NCBI GenBank assembly: GCA_036186865.1
Contig: AP025040.1
Location: 44,580,321 to 44,644,320 of the forward strand
Direction: 5' to 3'
Source of the DNA: Eustoma russellianum
Lineage: Eukaryota; Streptophyta; Magnoliopsida; Gentianales; Gentianaceae
DNA length: 64,000 bases
Each line of letters starts with the position of its first letter. Position 1 is the stretch's first letter. This document shows, piece by piece, positions 54,273-64,000 of this stretch. Under the pieces are notes generated by a model. The model made no database searches, had not been told where the DNA came from, and worked only from the letters and a program-made list of their open reading frames with translations. Both the position numbers and the translations under genes were made by a program.

Positions 54273-54669
54273 TGAAATTAAGTAACTTGAACGTGTGAGG
54301 GAGTGGGTGTTTTTAGTTTCTTCAATCCTCTAGCGACCCTGTTCTTAGTATTCAAAGGAGAAGGTGATTATGTGATGTTCTTATTCACTTGTGCGTTGAA
54401 TACTCCTATATCTGCAATTAAATAAATAAAGCATTTAGGTAACTGCAGTACTTGTTGGTGAGCTGCATTAATTATTGCATTGCAGCCAAGATATTTTCTA
54501 TATCGTGATAAATTAAGAATAAACTGGCCAAAACTTCTGTCCAAAGATAAGAGAAAGAATAGAAAGAAAATGACAGAACAGGGAATATCATGTAATTACA
54601 GTACCATATGTTTCTACAGAAACTTGGAAAAAATAAGCAATGCAAGCAATTTTCGAATCAATTTACACA

Positions 54670-54815
54670 TTCATGTCAGTATGAAAGGATACGTAACCAC
54701 CAAAAGCGTTCTCCATATACTAGGCTTATGTGTTTGCGCATTCAAAGAGATACAGGATTGTTTCGCGATTTGATGTACACAGTCTTACCCTACACCTGTT
54801 TCCATGGTTCGATAT
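54670..54815 (-). mobile_element. Au-like SINE remnant
   Basis: Plus strand: TCCATATACTAGGCTTATG, CGCATTCAAAGAGATACAGG, TGATGTACACAGTCTTACCC, then TTCCATGGTTCGATATCG, the inverse of the Au order. A further short tail piece of the same family lies at about 55165-55235 (GTGCACTAGACTCCTGCG). Bases 54820-55160 are otherwise featureless. Confidence 0.65.
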
Positions 54816-55439
54816 CGTGACTTCAAAATCACAAAACAATAACCTTATAAGTTGCTCTAAAGACGGTTACAAAACAACAACCTTATCAGTTGCTCCAAGA
54901 TCCGTCCTTCCATACACACCACCAAATTCATATCATAAATTGCCAACATAAAACGAAACAGAGAAAGAAAAGCTTGAACAATATGCAGCAGCAGCAACAA
55001 CAACACAAAAAAAATCGGATTTAAGACCGCTATAAAGATTGACGTTTTCATTCTTCTATTCATTATATTTTTGTCTTTTCATATCGAAAAAGTTGGCACA
55101 AACGGTACGGTTCCTATAAAGATATGTGATTGTTTTCGGTTAATATTTATTGTTGAAAGATGTTTTTGGTGCACTAGACTCCTGCGTTTATGCAAGATCT
55201 AGGGAGGGATCAGATCGATTTGTGGATTACTAATTATACATAGACCTACATTTCCTACTACTTCCTTTGTTCTTCCCTTAATCTTGCTTACTTAAATAGT
55301 TATATAGACATAGTTGAGTGAACCTTAATACATTGTTTCAATAGATAGTAGATCAAAAAGAAAAAGATAAAAAAAAAAATTATTTGCTGAATCCATAAAC
55401 TAGCTGCTGGATACGACAAAGTATTTTCACGTCCGTCAG

Positions 55440-56355
55440 CAACAACCAACGTTGCTGGGTCCCACCGCTGATCGCAGCTCAGCTCTGTCTAGAGGTGAGC
55501 TTCATCATCATGCCGTGGCCTGTTCAGCCCTGCCAAGGCAAACACATTAGTTCAGCTTAGCTAGTGGAACAAAGGTAGCGCTCTTCTATTCAAGACGGTT
55601 AAAGGATGTGTCCTCAAGTCAGAGCTTACCTCAGATCAGCTCGGCAAGAGCACCTAGGTCAACACCTCTCAGGTCAGCTCATCCAGGTCAGCTCGGTAGA
55701 ACGTCCTAGACTACAGACGGGCTACGCACACCTCGATTTCATAGCTGAACTACTCAGGTAGCACCTCAGCTCGGCTGCAGCATGCTTAGGCAGACTCTTG
55801 CCACTCAGCAATCTCGGCCACACAGCCTAACGCGTGGCAACACGCGGCCGCCATGCATACGGGGACTGCCAGCAGCGCAGCCATCTGTCTCCACGTGGCC
55901 ACCATGCAAACGAGAACCGCAAACAGCGTAGCCATATGTAACCGCGTGGCAACCATGCAAGCAAGGGTTGTCAACAAGGCAGCCAGGTGTCACCACCATA
56001 TTGCTCCTTGCCATGCGGGACTTACTCCAAACATCTATAAAAGGAGCACCTCTTCATCTGAGAATGGACCAAGCCCAATTCAAGCCTATTCTGAGGTGAC
56101 CCGGCTAAAACAATCATCTTCTCTCAAAAGAGAGCACTTTTCAGGTTGCTTCAACCTCTACTTCCAGTATAAACTCATACAAATATGTCCATAACTGACT
56201 TGAACGTCGAATGGTTTTTCCCAGGGCATTAGTCCTGGACCTCTAACGTTGTCTTCCCCTCGCATATTACAGAAAAAGGCCTTAACAAGGCGCTAACAGC
56301 GTTACCTTCGGATCACCTCTGATCCACCTGGTGAGGATCCAGCCTCATCACTATT
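55440..56355 (+). mobile_element. Ty3/gypsy-type LTR, probably solo
   Basis: Contains a TATA box (CTATAAAAGGAGC at about 56034) followed by ACTGACTTGAACGTCGAATGG and CGGATCACCTCTGATCCACC, characteristic of the R/U5 end of many plant gypsy LTRs. Upstream, GGTCAGCTC repeats and about three 55-bp units (about 55825-56000, each with CGTGGCNACCATGCAA) are present. No gag-pol is nearby. The termini and target duplication could not be fixed. Open frames here are repeat-driven, not genes. Confidence 0.6.
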
Positions 56356-56900
56356 AATTTGATTGCCCATCTCATGTTGAGTGCTTTATATCACATTCCA
56401 ACCTAAAGTATGTTGGGAGACAATGTGTTGCTGTAATTAAGCATTTTGATCTCTTCAGAGTATATTGATTAAGGCAGGTAGCAGAAAAGTAGCTGCTGGT
56501 CAATTTAAAGATGTGTGTGTTTGCGAATGGAATGAATCTGTGAGTATTATATTACAAATTTGTATGCATTATATAACATACAATTAATGGGGTTTTAGAA
56601 TGCTCAATCCCAATTCAACGAAAGTCAGGTACCAGAAATACTTTTTTATATATTTCGTGTATCATTCATAATCTTACAGTCGGAGGGAAAAGCACAGAGA
56701 GAGGCGAAAGGTCAATTATTGCCAGGAAGATTCATGTTGCTACCGAAACTCGTTACGTGTAAAATGTAAAAGTATACGTTTATCTAAATTATAGTACGTT
56801 ACGTGTAAAAAAAATTGCACAAACTGCACCTCCCCTGTGTGTGTGTGTTTTTTTTTTTAATCCAAACAAACTCAGTTTTACATGTTAAGAAGGTTTAGAC
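56356..56900. other. Intergenic sequence
   Basis: No gene or named repeat recognised. Confidence 0.5.
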
Positions 56901-56916
56901 GGGATCAATTTAGGTT

Positions 56917-57194
56917 AGGCAGGACTGATAACTTCCGACTCGACACGAACACGATTATATTTTTGGCGGGTTCAAATCTCTTCTTTACGGGTTTGGTCTA
57001 GAATCAGAGCAAACTTGCCCACCGTGGGTTGTTCGATAAAACCCAAAAATGACCCGTTAAACCCATCTCACGAAATAGGAACAAAACTATCAAACCTGGC
57101 ATGACTCCGACTCATCTATCAAATAAACGAGTTAATCCAAATACGAACTACCAACATGACAGGTTCGTATTCGAGTGTGTCTTTTGAAACCCCT
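56917..57194. mobile_element. hAT-like element remnant
   Basis: Starts TAGGCAGGACTGATAAC and ends TTTGAAACCCCTA, a decayed TAGGGGTGTCAA-type repeat. Inside are ACCCGTTAAACCC and GACACGAACACGA motifs like those of other plant hAT elements. No clear 8-bp duplication. Confidence 0.5.
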
Positions 57195-57319
57195 ACCTAA
57201 ATTTAGGAGGTGATATTTTTTATCGTTTTTCTAACTCTTGATTCTATATTTTACACACAAAAAAAAATGTACATTCTCGATAGTTCTTATCTTTATCAGT
57301 CTATCTAACTTGACCATGG

Positions 57320-57762
57320 AATTGAAACTTGGACTTACATGAGGTGAGGCCCATATCCACTCATTGCCTTAAGGTTTTGAGTGGATATGGGTCTCACCTC
57401 ATGTAAACCCAAGTTTCAACATAGTATCAGAGCAGGTTTAAAAATGTGGGCTCACCCCTTGCCTGGTCCATGGTTGGCCACTTAATGTTTCCCCTCACCT
57501 AAGTCCAGATGTTCATGCCTGGCTTGTGGTTTGTGAAAGTTCAGATGTTCATGCCTGGCTTGTGGTTTGTGATTGAGGGCGGGTTGTAAGGCGCGTGTGT
57601 ATGTCAAGCCACGTTGCCACGTGAGGGCGGGTGTTGAGAATCCCACATTGGCTGATTTGAGAAAAAATGCATGGCTTATATGAGGATGAGGTACCACCAC
57701 CCATTGCCTTAAGGTTTTGAGTGGATATGGGTCTCACCTCATGTAAACCCAAGTTTCAACAC
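57320..57762 (+). mobile_element. TRIM retroelement (second copy)
   Basis: The 3' LTR runs from TGTTGAGAATCCCACATTGG (about 57632) to CCAAGTTTCAACA (about 57762). The left LTR is rearranged: 57325-57415 is a near-perfect hairpin of LTR sequence (GAAACTTGGACTTACATGAG paired with its inverse). It is followed by the PBS TAGTATCAGAGCAGG and a short interior with a duplicated GTTCATGCCTGGCTTGTGG. No ORF. Confidence 0.82.
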
Positions 57763-57949
57763 CGTTTATATGCTCTTTAAGCCGGGTTTTCTTGCAAATG
57801 ACATTGCGGTTGGATCGAAAGATCCCGTTCACCAATCTCATCAAATACAAAAGTATTATGTCAATACTTAACAGAGTAATACGAATTCATTGGTATATAT
57901 AAAGAAGTTAAGAAGAAGTAGCACAACCATGTTGTGACGTTTAATGTAC

Positions 57950-58131
57950 ATTGAATCACTAAATTGGTTGCGTTTTTTTATATTGTGAAGTAGTAGTTGA
58001 TTGACACAACTTGATGCAATTTTCATTATTAGTCATCGGAAATAACATCTGTGTGTTTCTAAAGGTTGAACCACAATCAGTAAGGGTCCCTGCCACACCT
58101 AGTCCCAGAGGTAGTGTAGGGACGTAAATCA
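57950..58131. mobile_element. Chimera of two truncated SINEs
   Basis: 57955-58060 is the 5' part of a plus-strand TTG-tail SINE (TTGTGAAGTAGTAGTTGATTG to TGTGTGTTTCTAA). From 58064 it changes abruptly to the tail end of a tRNA-headed SINE in reverse (AGGTTGAACCACAATCAG to GGGACGTAAATC). The copia element begins at 58132, so it cut the second SINE. Confidence 0.65.
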
Positions 58132-59036
58132 TGTTGGAGAAATTGAAATGGGTGAATGAGAAATTAATTCTCAAAGTGGATGGAAAACGCGGTTGCACGG
58201 TTACATTTAAACAAAACGCGGTTAAGTTTGATAAGGCGTTCGGTTATGGTTTAAATCGAACGGTTGTTTAAATCTGATTCAAACGGTATCCTTCGATATA
58301 CGATAAGATCAATCGGTTTTGATCTAATGGTGGCGGTAAAGTCAGTTTTGATCCAACGGCCGAGATTCAAACTGACCTAACCGCCCAACCGAATGTGGTT
58401 TCCATCTAACGCTCCAGGTTTAAACCTGCGGATTAATCTTCAATCTAAAGACTGAGATTAAACCTTCCTAATCTAGATAGGAGGTTTTCATCTAACGGCC
58501 TAAATCAAACTACGGTTTTGATCCAACGGTCACGGTACCTTGTTCTCCAACCGACTCCCCTATATAAACATGGCAAAGGGTGCATTCTAAACACACAATT
58601 TCTAGCATTCGTAGCATACTACTCTCATAGCATCCGAGTCTTGCATATTGTCCAAGAGAAGTCAGGACGCTCTAAAGTTCGAAGGAGTTCAAGTTCAGCA
58701 GTGCCGCTCAACTGAACAGGTACCCGTTGTATCCTGGGAGACGGTTGCTCACACCGGTTGGGCACAGTATACCGGAGCAATACGTCTTAAGGACAGAGTC
58801 CTCGACTCGCCCCGGGTTTGGTTTATTTTATTATTTCATACGCACACACTAAACGACTGCGTCTTAGTACAGGAGTGATTGTCTCCAACAATCTTAAGAC
58901 GTATTTCGTTCAATTACTTCTGTACCGTTTTTTATTTTACGCAAACCAGTACTCATACTGATTTGCAGTCTGCTTCTACTCATTTCTTAAATCTGGTTCT
59001 GTTCTGATCTGTTCATTTTGATCGAACTGAACAGGA

Positions 59037-61520
59037 ATGGAGAACGAAAGCTCGAACTCTGTTCAAGGCTTAAATGGTGCTCACTCCATGTCCGCACCTG
59101 ATGGGGCAAACAATGCTGCCGCCGGAGCTCCGTTCAACACGGTTCCGCTGGCACCTACTGGAGGGCCACAAATGAATCCGGCTGCCACTGCTGCTCACGT
59201 GGAAAAGCCGGAGAAGTTCGCCGGCAGTTTCTTCAAAAGGTGGCAGCAAAAGATGTTGTTCTACCTCACGGTGCTAGGATTGGCCAGTATGCTGAGCGAG
59301 GATCCACCTGTGGTTGAACCTGTGGAGGATCAACAACAAAACATGCAGAATGCCTTGGGGGCTGAAGCCTGGGCATATACCAATTTTTGTTGTTTGAATT
59401 TGATTCTGGGTTGCCTAGATAATACTATGTATGGCGTATTTTGTACTTATAAAACTGCAAAAGCGTTGTGGTCAGCTTTAGATAAAAAGTATCGTACTGA
59501 AGATGCTGGCACGAAAAAATTAATAGTTGGAAAATTTCTTGACTATAAAATGCTAGATTCCAAAATTGTAATTTCGCAGGTTGAGGAAATACAGATGTTG
59601 ATTTCTGAGATGGAAGAGGAGGGCATGACGCTCAGTGAATCTTTCCAGGTTGCGGCTGTGATTGAGAAGCTGCCTCCTTCGTGGAGGGAATTTAAGAGCT
59701 ATCTCAAACACAAACGAAAGGAGATGAAAATGGAGGACTTGATTGTCCGTCTTCGTATTGAGGAGGACAATCGTTGTGCCGAAAGGAAGCCGTCCACATC
59801 ATCTGGTCAAGCCAAGGCTCATGTTGCTGAGGCGAAGAACAGAAAGAAAAATAACACTTTGGGCGTGAACATCAAGGGCAAGGAAATTGCAAAGAAGTTC
59901 ACAGGTAAGTGTTATAATTGTGGTAAACCAGGGCACCGGAGCAGTGATTGCCGAAAGCCCAAAAAGAATCAGAATCAAAATAAGACCAAAGCAAATCTGG
60001 TCGGCGCAATGGAAGATCTGAATCTCTGCGCAGTGGTGACCGAATGCAACGCAGTGGGGAATCCACGTGAGTGGTGGGTGGACACAGGGGCCACTCGACA
60101 TGTATGTGCCAGCAGGGCAATGTTTAGTGACTATGTTCCCACGACAAATAATGAACAACTTTTCATGGGAAACTACGATAGCTCGAAGATCGAAGGTTCG
60201 GGTAAGGTGGTTCTGAAACTGACTTCAGGACGGGAGCTGACCCTGCAGAATGTGTTGCATGTTCCTGACATCCGGAAGAACTTGGTATCTGGCGCTCTTC
60301 TAGTTAGTCATGGTTTCAGGCTTGTTTTTGAGGCAAACAAATTTACTCTTTCTAAGAATGGCTTGTATTTGGGAAAGGGGTACCTTACTGATAACATGTT
60401 TAAGTTAAATGTTATGACGATTGTACCCAAGAAAGTTGCGCCCACTGAGGCTAATAAAATTGTTTCCTCTTCTGCTTACATGCTTGAGTCTTCTTGTTTA
60501 TGGCATTTTCGTTTGGGACATGTTAATTACAAGTCAATTCAACGAATGATTAATCTTGACTTATTACCCAAACTGGACTTTAATAATAAAGAAAAATGCC
60601 AAATATGTGTTGAAGCAAAATTGACAAAAGCGCCATTTCCTTCAACAGAACGAAACACTGAATCGTTGGATTTAATTCATACAGACTTGTGTGATTTAAA
60701 GTTTATGCAAACAAGAGGAGGTAAAAAGTACTTTGTAACTTTTATCGACGATTGCACTAGATACTGTTATGTTTATTTGCTAAGGAGCGAAGCTGAGGCC
60801 ATTGATGCGTTTAAAGATTATAAAAATGAAGTTGAGAATCAACTTAGCAAACGAATTAAAGCAGTTCGTAGTGATAGAGGTGGCGAATATGATACATCGT
60901 TTAATGAATTTTGTTCCGAACATGGCATTATTCATCAAACGACTACACCATATTCACCTCAATCGAATGGTATTGCTGAACGCAAAAACCGTACTCTAAA
61001 GGAGATGATGAATGCTACGTTGATAAGTTCGGGTTTACCTCAGAACTTGTGGGGGGAAGCAATTCTCTCCGCCAACGTCATTTTAAATAGGATTCCGTCC
61101 AAGAAGACGGATAAAACCCCATATGAACTTTGGAAAGGCTATAAGCCTAGTTATAAATACTTAAAAGTGTGGGGGTGTCTGGCGAAGGTTGCAGTACCTA
61201 AACCAAGACAAGTGAGAATCGGGCTCAAGACAATTGATTGCATATTTATTGGCTATGCAACGAATAGTAGTGCATATCGTTTCTTAGTGCACAAATCGGA
61301 CATTCCGGAGATACATGAAAATGTTGTCATGGAATCGAGGAATGCAGTGTTCTTTGAAAATGTCTTTCCAAAGAAAGACAAAGACAATCAAGAAGCAAGC
61401 ACAAGTAAGCGAGTGCGTGAGACGACTCCTCAAGAGAATGAGGAACCTCGTCAAAGCAAACGAGCCAAAATATCAACGTCGTTTGGACCAGATTTTCTAA
61501 CTTACATGGTAGAAAACTAG
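59037..61520 (+). CDS. Copia gag-protease-integrase polyprotein (ends at a premature stop)
   Basis: 827 codons. Gag comes first (ALWSALDKKYRTEDAGTKKL near residue 145), then the CCHC zinc knuckle CYNCGKPGHRSSDC at about 292-305. The aspartic protease motif is WWVDTGATRHVC at about 345. The integrase zinc region is HFRLGHVNYKS with CQIC, about 495-535. The integrase core has FIDDCTRYCY, SDRGGEYDTSF and PYSPQSNGIAERKNRT, so the DDE residues are in place. It ends in a copia linker region (SKRAKISTSFG) at TAG 61518-61520. The frame continues downstream without a break in homology, so this stop is a nonsense mutation rather than a natural end. Confidence 0.93.
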   Translation: MENESSNSVQGLNGAHSMSAPDGANNAAAGAPFNTVPLAPTGGPQMNPAATAAHVEKPEKFAGSFFKRWQQKMLFYLTVLGLASMLSEDPPVVEPVEDQQQNMQNALGAEAWAYTNFCCLNLILGCLDNTMYGVFCTYKTAKALWSALDKKYRTEDAGTKKLIVGKFLDYKMLDSKIVISQVEEIQMLISEMEEEGMTLSESFQVAAVIEKLPPSWREFKSYLKHKRKEMKMEDLIVRLRIEEDNRCAERKPSTSSGQAKAHVAEAKNRKKNNTLGVNIKGKEIAKKFTGKCYNCGKPGHRSSDCRKPKKNQNQNKTKANLVGAMEDLNLCAVVTECNAVGNPREWWVDTGATRHVCASRAMFSDYVPTTNNEQLFMGNYDSSKIEGSGKVVLKLTSGRELTLQNVLHVPDIRKNLVSGALLVSHGFRLVFEANKFTLSKNGLYLGKGYLTDNMFKLNVMTIVPKKVAPTEANKIVSSSAYMLESSCLWHFRLGHVNYKSIQRMINLDLLPKLDFNNKEKCQICVEAKLTKAPFPSTERNTESLDLIHTDLCDLKFMQTRGGKKYFVTFIDDCTRYCYVYLLRSEAEAIDAFKDYKNEVENQLSKRIKAVRSDRGGEYDTSFNEFCSEHGIIHQTTTPYSPQSNGIAERKNRTLKEMMNATLISSGLPQNLWGEAILSANVILNRIPSKKTDKTPYELWKGYKPSYKYLKVWGCLAKVAVPKPRQVRIGLKTIDCIFIGYATNSSAYRFLVHKSDIPEIHENVVMESRNAVFFENVFPKKDKDNQEASTSKRVRETTPQENEEPRQSKRAKISTSFGPDFLTYMVEN

Positions 61521-63070
61521 CCGAGATCTTTCTCTGAGGCAATGACAACTCCAGAAGCTCCTTTCTGGAAAGAAGCAGTGAATAGTGAGATAGATTCCAT
61601 TCTTCAAAATCACACTTGGGAGTTGGTAGACCTTCCTCCAGGAAGTAAACCACTCGGGTGCAAGTGGATTTTTAGGAAAAAATTGAAAGAAGATGGGTCT
61701 ATTGACAAGTACAAGGCCAGGTTAGTAGCCAAGGGCTACAGACAGAAAGAAGGTTTTGACTTCTTTGACACCTACTCACCAGTGACTAGGATCACTTCTA
61801 TAAGGATGCTAGTGGCCATTGTGCAGTCTATGATCTAGAAATCCATCAAATGGATGTGAAGACTGCTTTTCTTAATGGTGAGTTAGAGGAAGAGATTTAT
61901 ATGGAACAACCCGAAGGGTTTGTGGTTCCAGGACAAGAAAGGAAAGTATGTAGACTTGTTAAGTCGTTGTACGGACTTAAACAAGCACCTAAGCAATGGC
62001 ACTTAAAGTTTGATCAGGTAATGATGTCAAACGACTTCAGAATCAATGAGTGCGACAAGTGTGTGTACATCAAGAGCACATCGAATGCCTATGTAATAGT
62101 GTGTCTCTATGTAGACGACATGCTTATCATGGGCAGTACTCGTGACATCATCTTGAGTGCAAAGAAGATGTTAACACGAAATTTTGATATGAATGACATG
62201 GGGATTGCCAGTGTTATTCTAGGAATTAAAATTTCTCGAGTAGCTGATGGTCTTGTTATGTCGCAAACTCACTATATTGAGTCTGTTCTCAGAAGGTTCA
62301 ATATGTTTGAAACAAAACCGATTAAGACCCCACTTGACTTAAGTATACACTTAAGGAAAAATCGAGGCAAACCTGTAGGTCAGTTAAAATACTCTCAGGT
62401 GATTGGAAGTCTGATGTACATAACGAATTGTACGAGACCAGACTTAGCTTGTTCAGTAAACAAGTTGAGCAGGTTTACCAGTAATCCAAGTGATGATCAT
62501 TGGAAAGCTCTTAATAGAGTGATGAGGTATCTGAAGTACACAATGAATCTTGGATTACACTACACAAGATATCCAACAGTATTAGAAAGATATTGCGATG
62601 CAAATTGGATATCAGATTGTAAGGACTCGAAGTCCACCAGTGGATACTTATTCACTGTTGGTAGTGGTGCTGTGTCGTGGAAATCCACGAAACAAACGTG
62701 CATAGCTCGATCCACTATGGAAGCTGAGTTCATAGCACTGGATAAAGCTGGGGAAGAGGCTGAATGGCTTCGAAATTTCCTAGAAGATGTTCCATGCTGG
62801 CCTAAACCGATCGCTCCTATTAGCATACATTGTGATAGTCAGTCAGCTATAGGACGTGCTCAAAGCAGCATGTACAATGGTAAGTCACGACACATACGTC
62901 GGAGACATGACACCATTAAACAGTTGATCTCTAATGTCGTGATTTCCATTGATTATGTAAAATCAATGGAGAATCTTGCGGATCCACTTACAAAAGGCTT
63001 GCCTAGAGATCAGATGTCAAGATTGACAAACGGAATGGGACTAAAGCCTATAATGCAAGAATCTTTGTAA
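61521..63070 (+). pseudogene. Copia reverse transcriptase-RNase H region with one frameshift
   Basis: 61542-61838 encodes the RT fingers (KWIFRKKLKEDGSIDKYKAR, FDTYSPVTR). A single-base shift near 61810-61818 puts the next part, 61850-63070, in another frame: MDVKTAFLNGELEEEIYMEQ, the catalytic YVDDMLIMG near 62110, IGSLMYITNCTRPDLA, then RNase H with YCDANWISDCKDSKSTSGY and STMEAEFIAL, ending with LADPLTKGLPRDQMSRLTNG. All key RT and RNase H motifs are present, so the lesion is recent. Confidence 0.9.
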
Positions 63071-64000
63071 CGGTAACCCAACCTTGTTGACTGGAGATCC
63101 CAGAATCTTGGTTCAATGGGACAACTAAGTTATGAAGATTCAGTAAGCACTTACTCATTCCGTCACATAAAAGTGCTGTCTGCAGAGAATGTTTAGGGTA
63201 AGCTAAGGCTTTTAATGATGTCCTATATCTTGATGCGTCAAGTGGAGTATGGCAGAATACTCTTGATAGGAATCACCTATGTAAATGTGAAGTGGGGCCG
63301 CTTCTATGAGAAAGTCTAAGAGGCAAGATTTCTCTAAAACACATTCTGAAACCAGGTTGTTCATGGCCAAAACGAACACAACCATGAGAACCAAAAGGGT
63401 GTTAAAGAAAATATTGTGTGAGTATCATTGTCTAGGTTCACAACAAAGGCTGACTGGTTCAAGACATCAAGTCACTAATTAGCCGAGCGAATCCGATGGT
63501 ACATCACTATGAAAGGTTCAAAGCCAGAAGCTACCTCTTCTGATGCAATATTTTCTTGTCTGACTTCTCGGTAGGGTCTGCATAAACACTTTCATTAATT
63601 CCCATTCATGTGGGGGATTGTTGGAGAAATTGAAATGGGTGAATGAGAAATTAATTCTCAAAGTGGATGGAAAACGCGGTTGCACGGTTACGTTTAAACA
63701 AAACGCGGTTAAGTTTGATAAGGCGTTCGGTTATGGTTTAAATCGAACGGTTGTTTAAATCTGATTCAAACGGTATCCTTCGATATACGATAAGATCAAT
63801 CGGTTTTGATCTAATGGTGGCGGTAAAGTCAGTTTTGATCCAACGGCCGAGATTCAAACTGACCTAACCGCCCAACCGAATGTGGTTTCCATCTAACGCT
63901 CCAGGTTTAAACCTGCGGATTAATCTTCAATCTAAAGACTGAGATTAAACCTTCCTAATCTAGATAGGAGGTTTTCATCTAACGGCCTAAATCAAACTAC

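Larger units (their letters stand above)
58132..64000 (+). mobile_element. Young, nearly intact Ty1/copia element (3' end beyond window)
   Basis: 5' LTR 58132-58890 (759 bp) has 9-bp inverted ends TGTTGGAGA and TCTCCAACA. The 3' LTR starts at 63619 after a CATGTGGGGGAT polypurine tract and is cut by the window end. Over the 382 bp shared, I see one difference. The interior encodes gag-protease-integrase (59037-61520) and RT-RNase H (61521-63070). Bases 63071-63618 between the last stop and the 3' LTR are non-coding. The sequence after the 5' LTR, ATCTTAAGACGTATTTCG, is not the usual initiator-Met PBS. Confidence 0.93.

Noticed and set aside
55853..56194. 113-codon open frame as a gene
   Set aside because: It is produced by three 55-bp LTR repeat units and runs through the LTR TATA box.

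Overview
This is eudicot plant nuclear DNA. It has short spliced genes with GT-AG introns, Ty1/copia and Ty3/gypsy-type LTRs, hAT- and Mutator-type miniature elements, and four kinds of plant SINE, some resembling the Au and TS families. The TS-like SINEs hint at an asterid; I cannot name the species. Nothing here is prokaryotic.

Four host genes look intact, and I rebuilt their exons by eye: (1) an SR45a/TRA2-like splicing factor on the minus strand, 868-3107, 7 coding exons, 226 aa; (2) a ZRF1/DNAJC2-type J-domain plus SANT chaperone, 21057-23009, one coding exon, 650 aa; (3) a prolyl 4-hydroxylase, 26974-30320, 7 exons, 289 aa; (4) a NEP1-interacting-protein-like RING-H2 membrane protein, 51413-53579, 5 exons, 238 aa. 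A fifth locus, the C-terminal half of a phospholipase D gene on the minus strand (5326-12760), is a pseudogene cut in two by a copia element.

Layout. 0.1-4.1 kb: splicing factor gene with a hAT element and a nested Mutator-like MITE just upstream. 5.3-12.8 kb: PLD pseudogene, split by a copia element (7189-12490) that itself holds a SINE in its 5' LTR and a 2.5-kb solo LTR in its 3' LTR. 12.8-16.7 kb: a copia gag-integrase region arranged as a giant inverted repeat. 17.4-19.1 kb: an LTR full of minisatellite repeats. 19.9-23.5 kb: ZRF1. 24.5 kb: a plastid rpoC2 fragment. 26.9-30.5 kb: P4H. 31.7-33.0 kb: a Pack-MULE-like element with a captured acidic ORF, and a SINE at its edge. 33-42 kb: gene-free and SINE-rich, with a possible solo LTR. 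42.2-47.5 kb: a very young but coding-defective copia element. 47.9-51.1 kb: two hAT elements and SINEs. 51.3-53.6 kb: RING gene with a TRIM in its last intron. 55.4-57.8 kb: gypsy-like LTR, hAT-like element and second TRIM. 58.1-64 kb: a young, almost intact copia element that runs off the window.

The host genes show no functional clustering. The main biology is layered transposition. Many target-site duplications can still be read, so insertion order can be deduced. A Mutator-like MITE family carrying G-box/ABRE-type ACGT motifs occurs six times.
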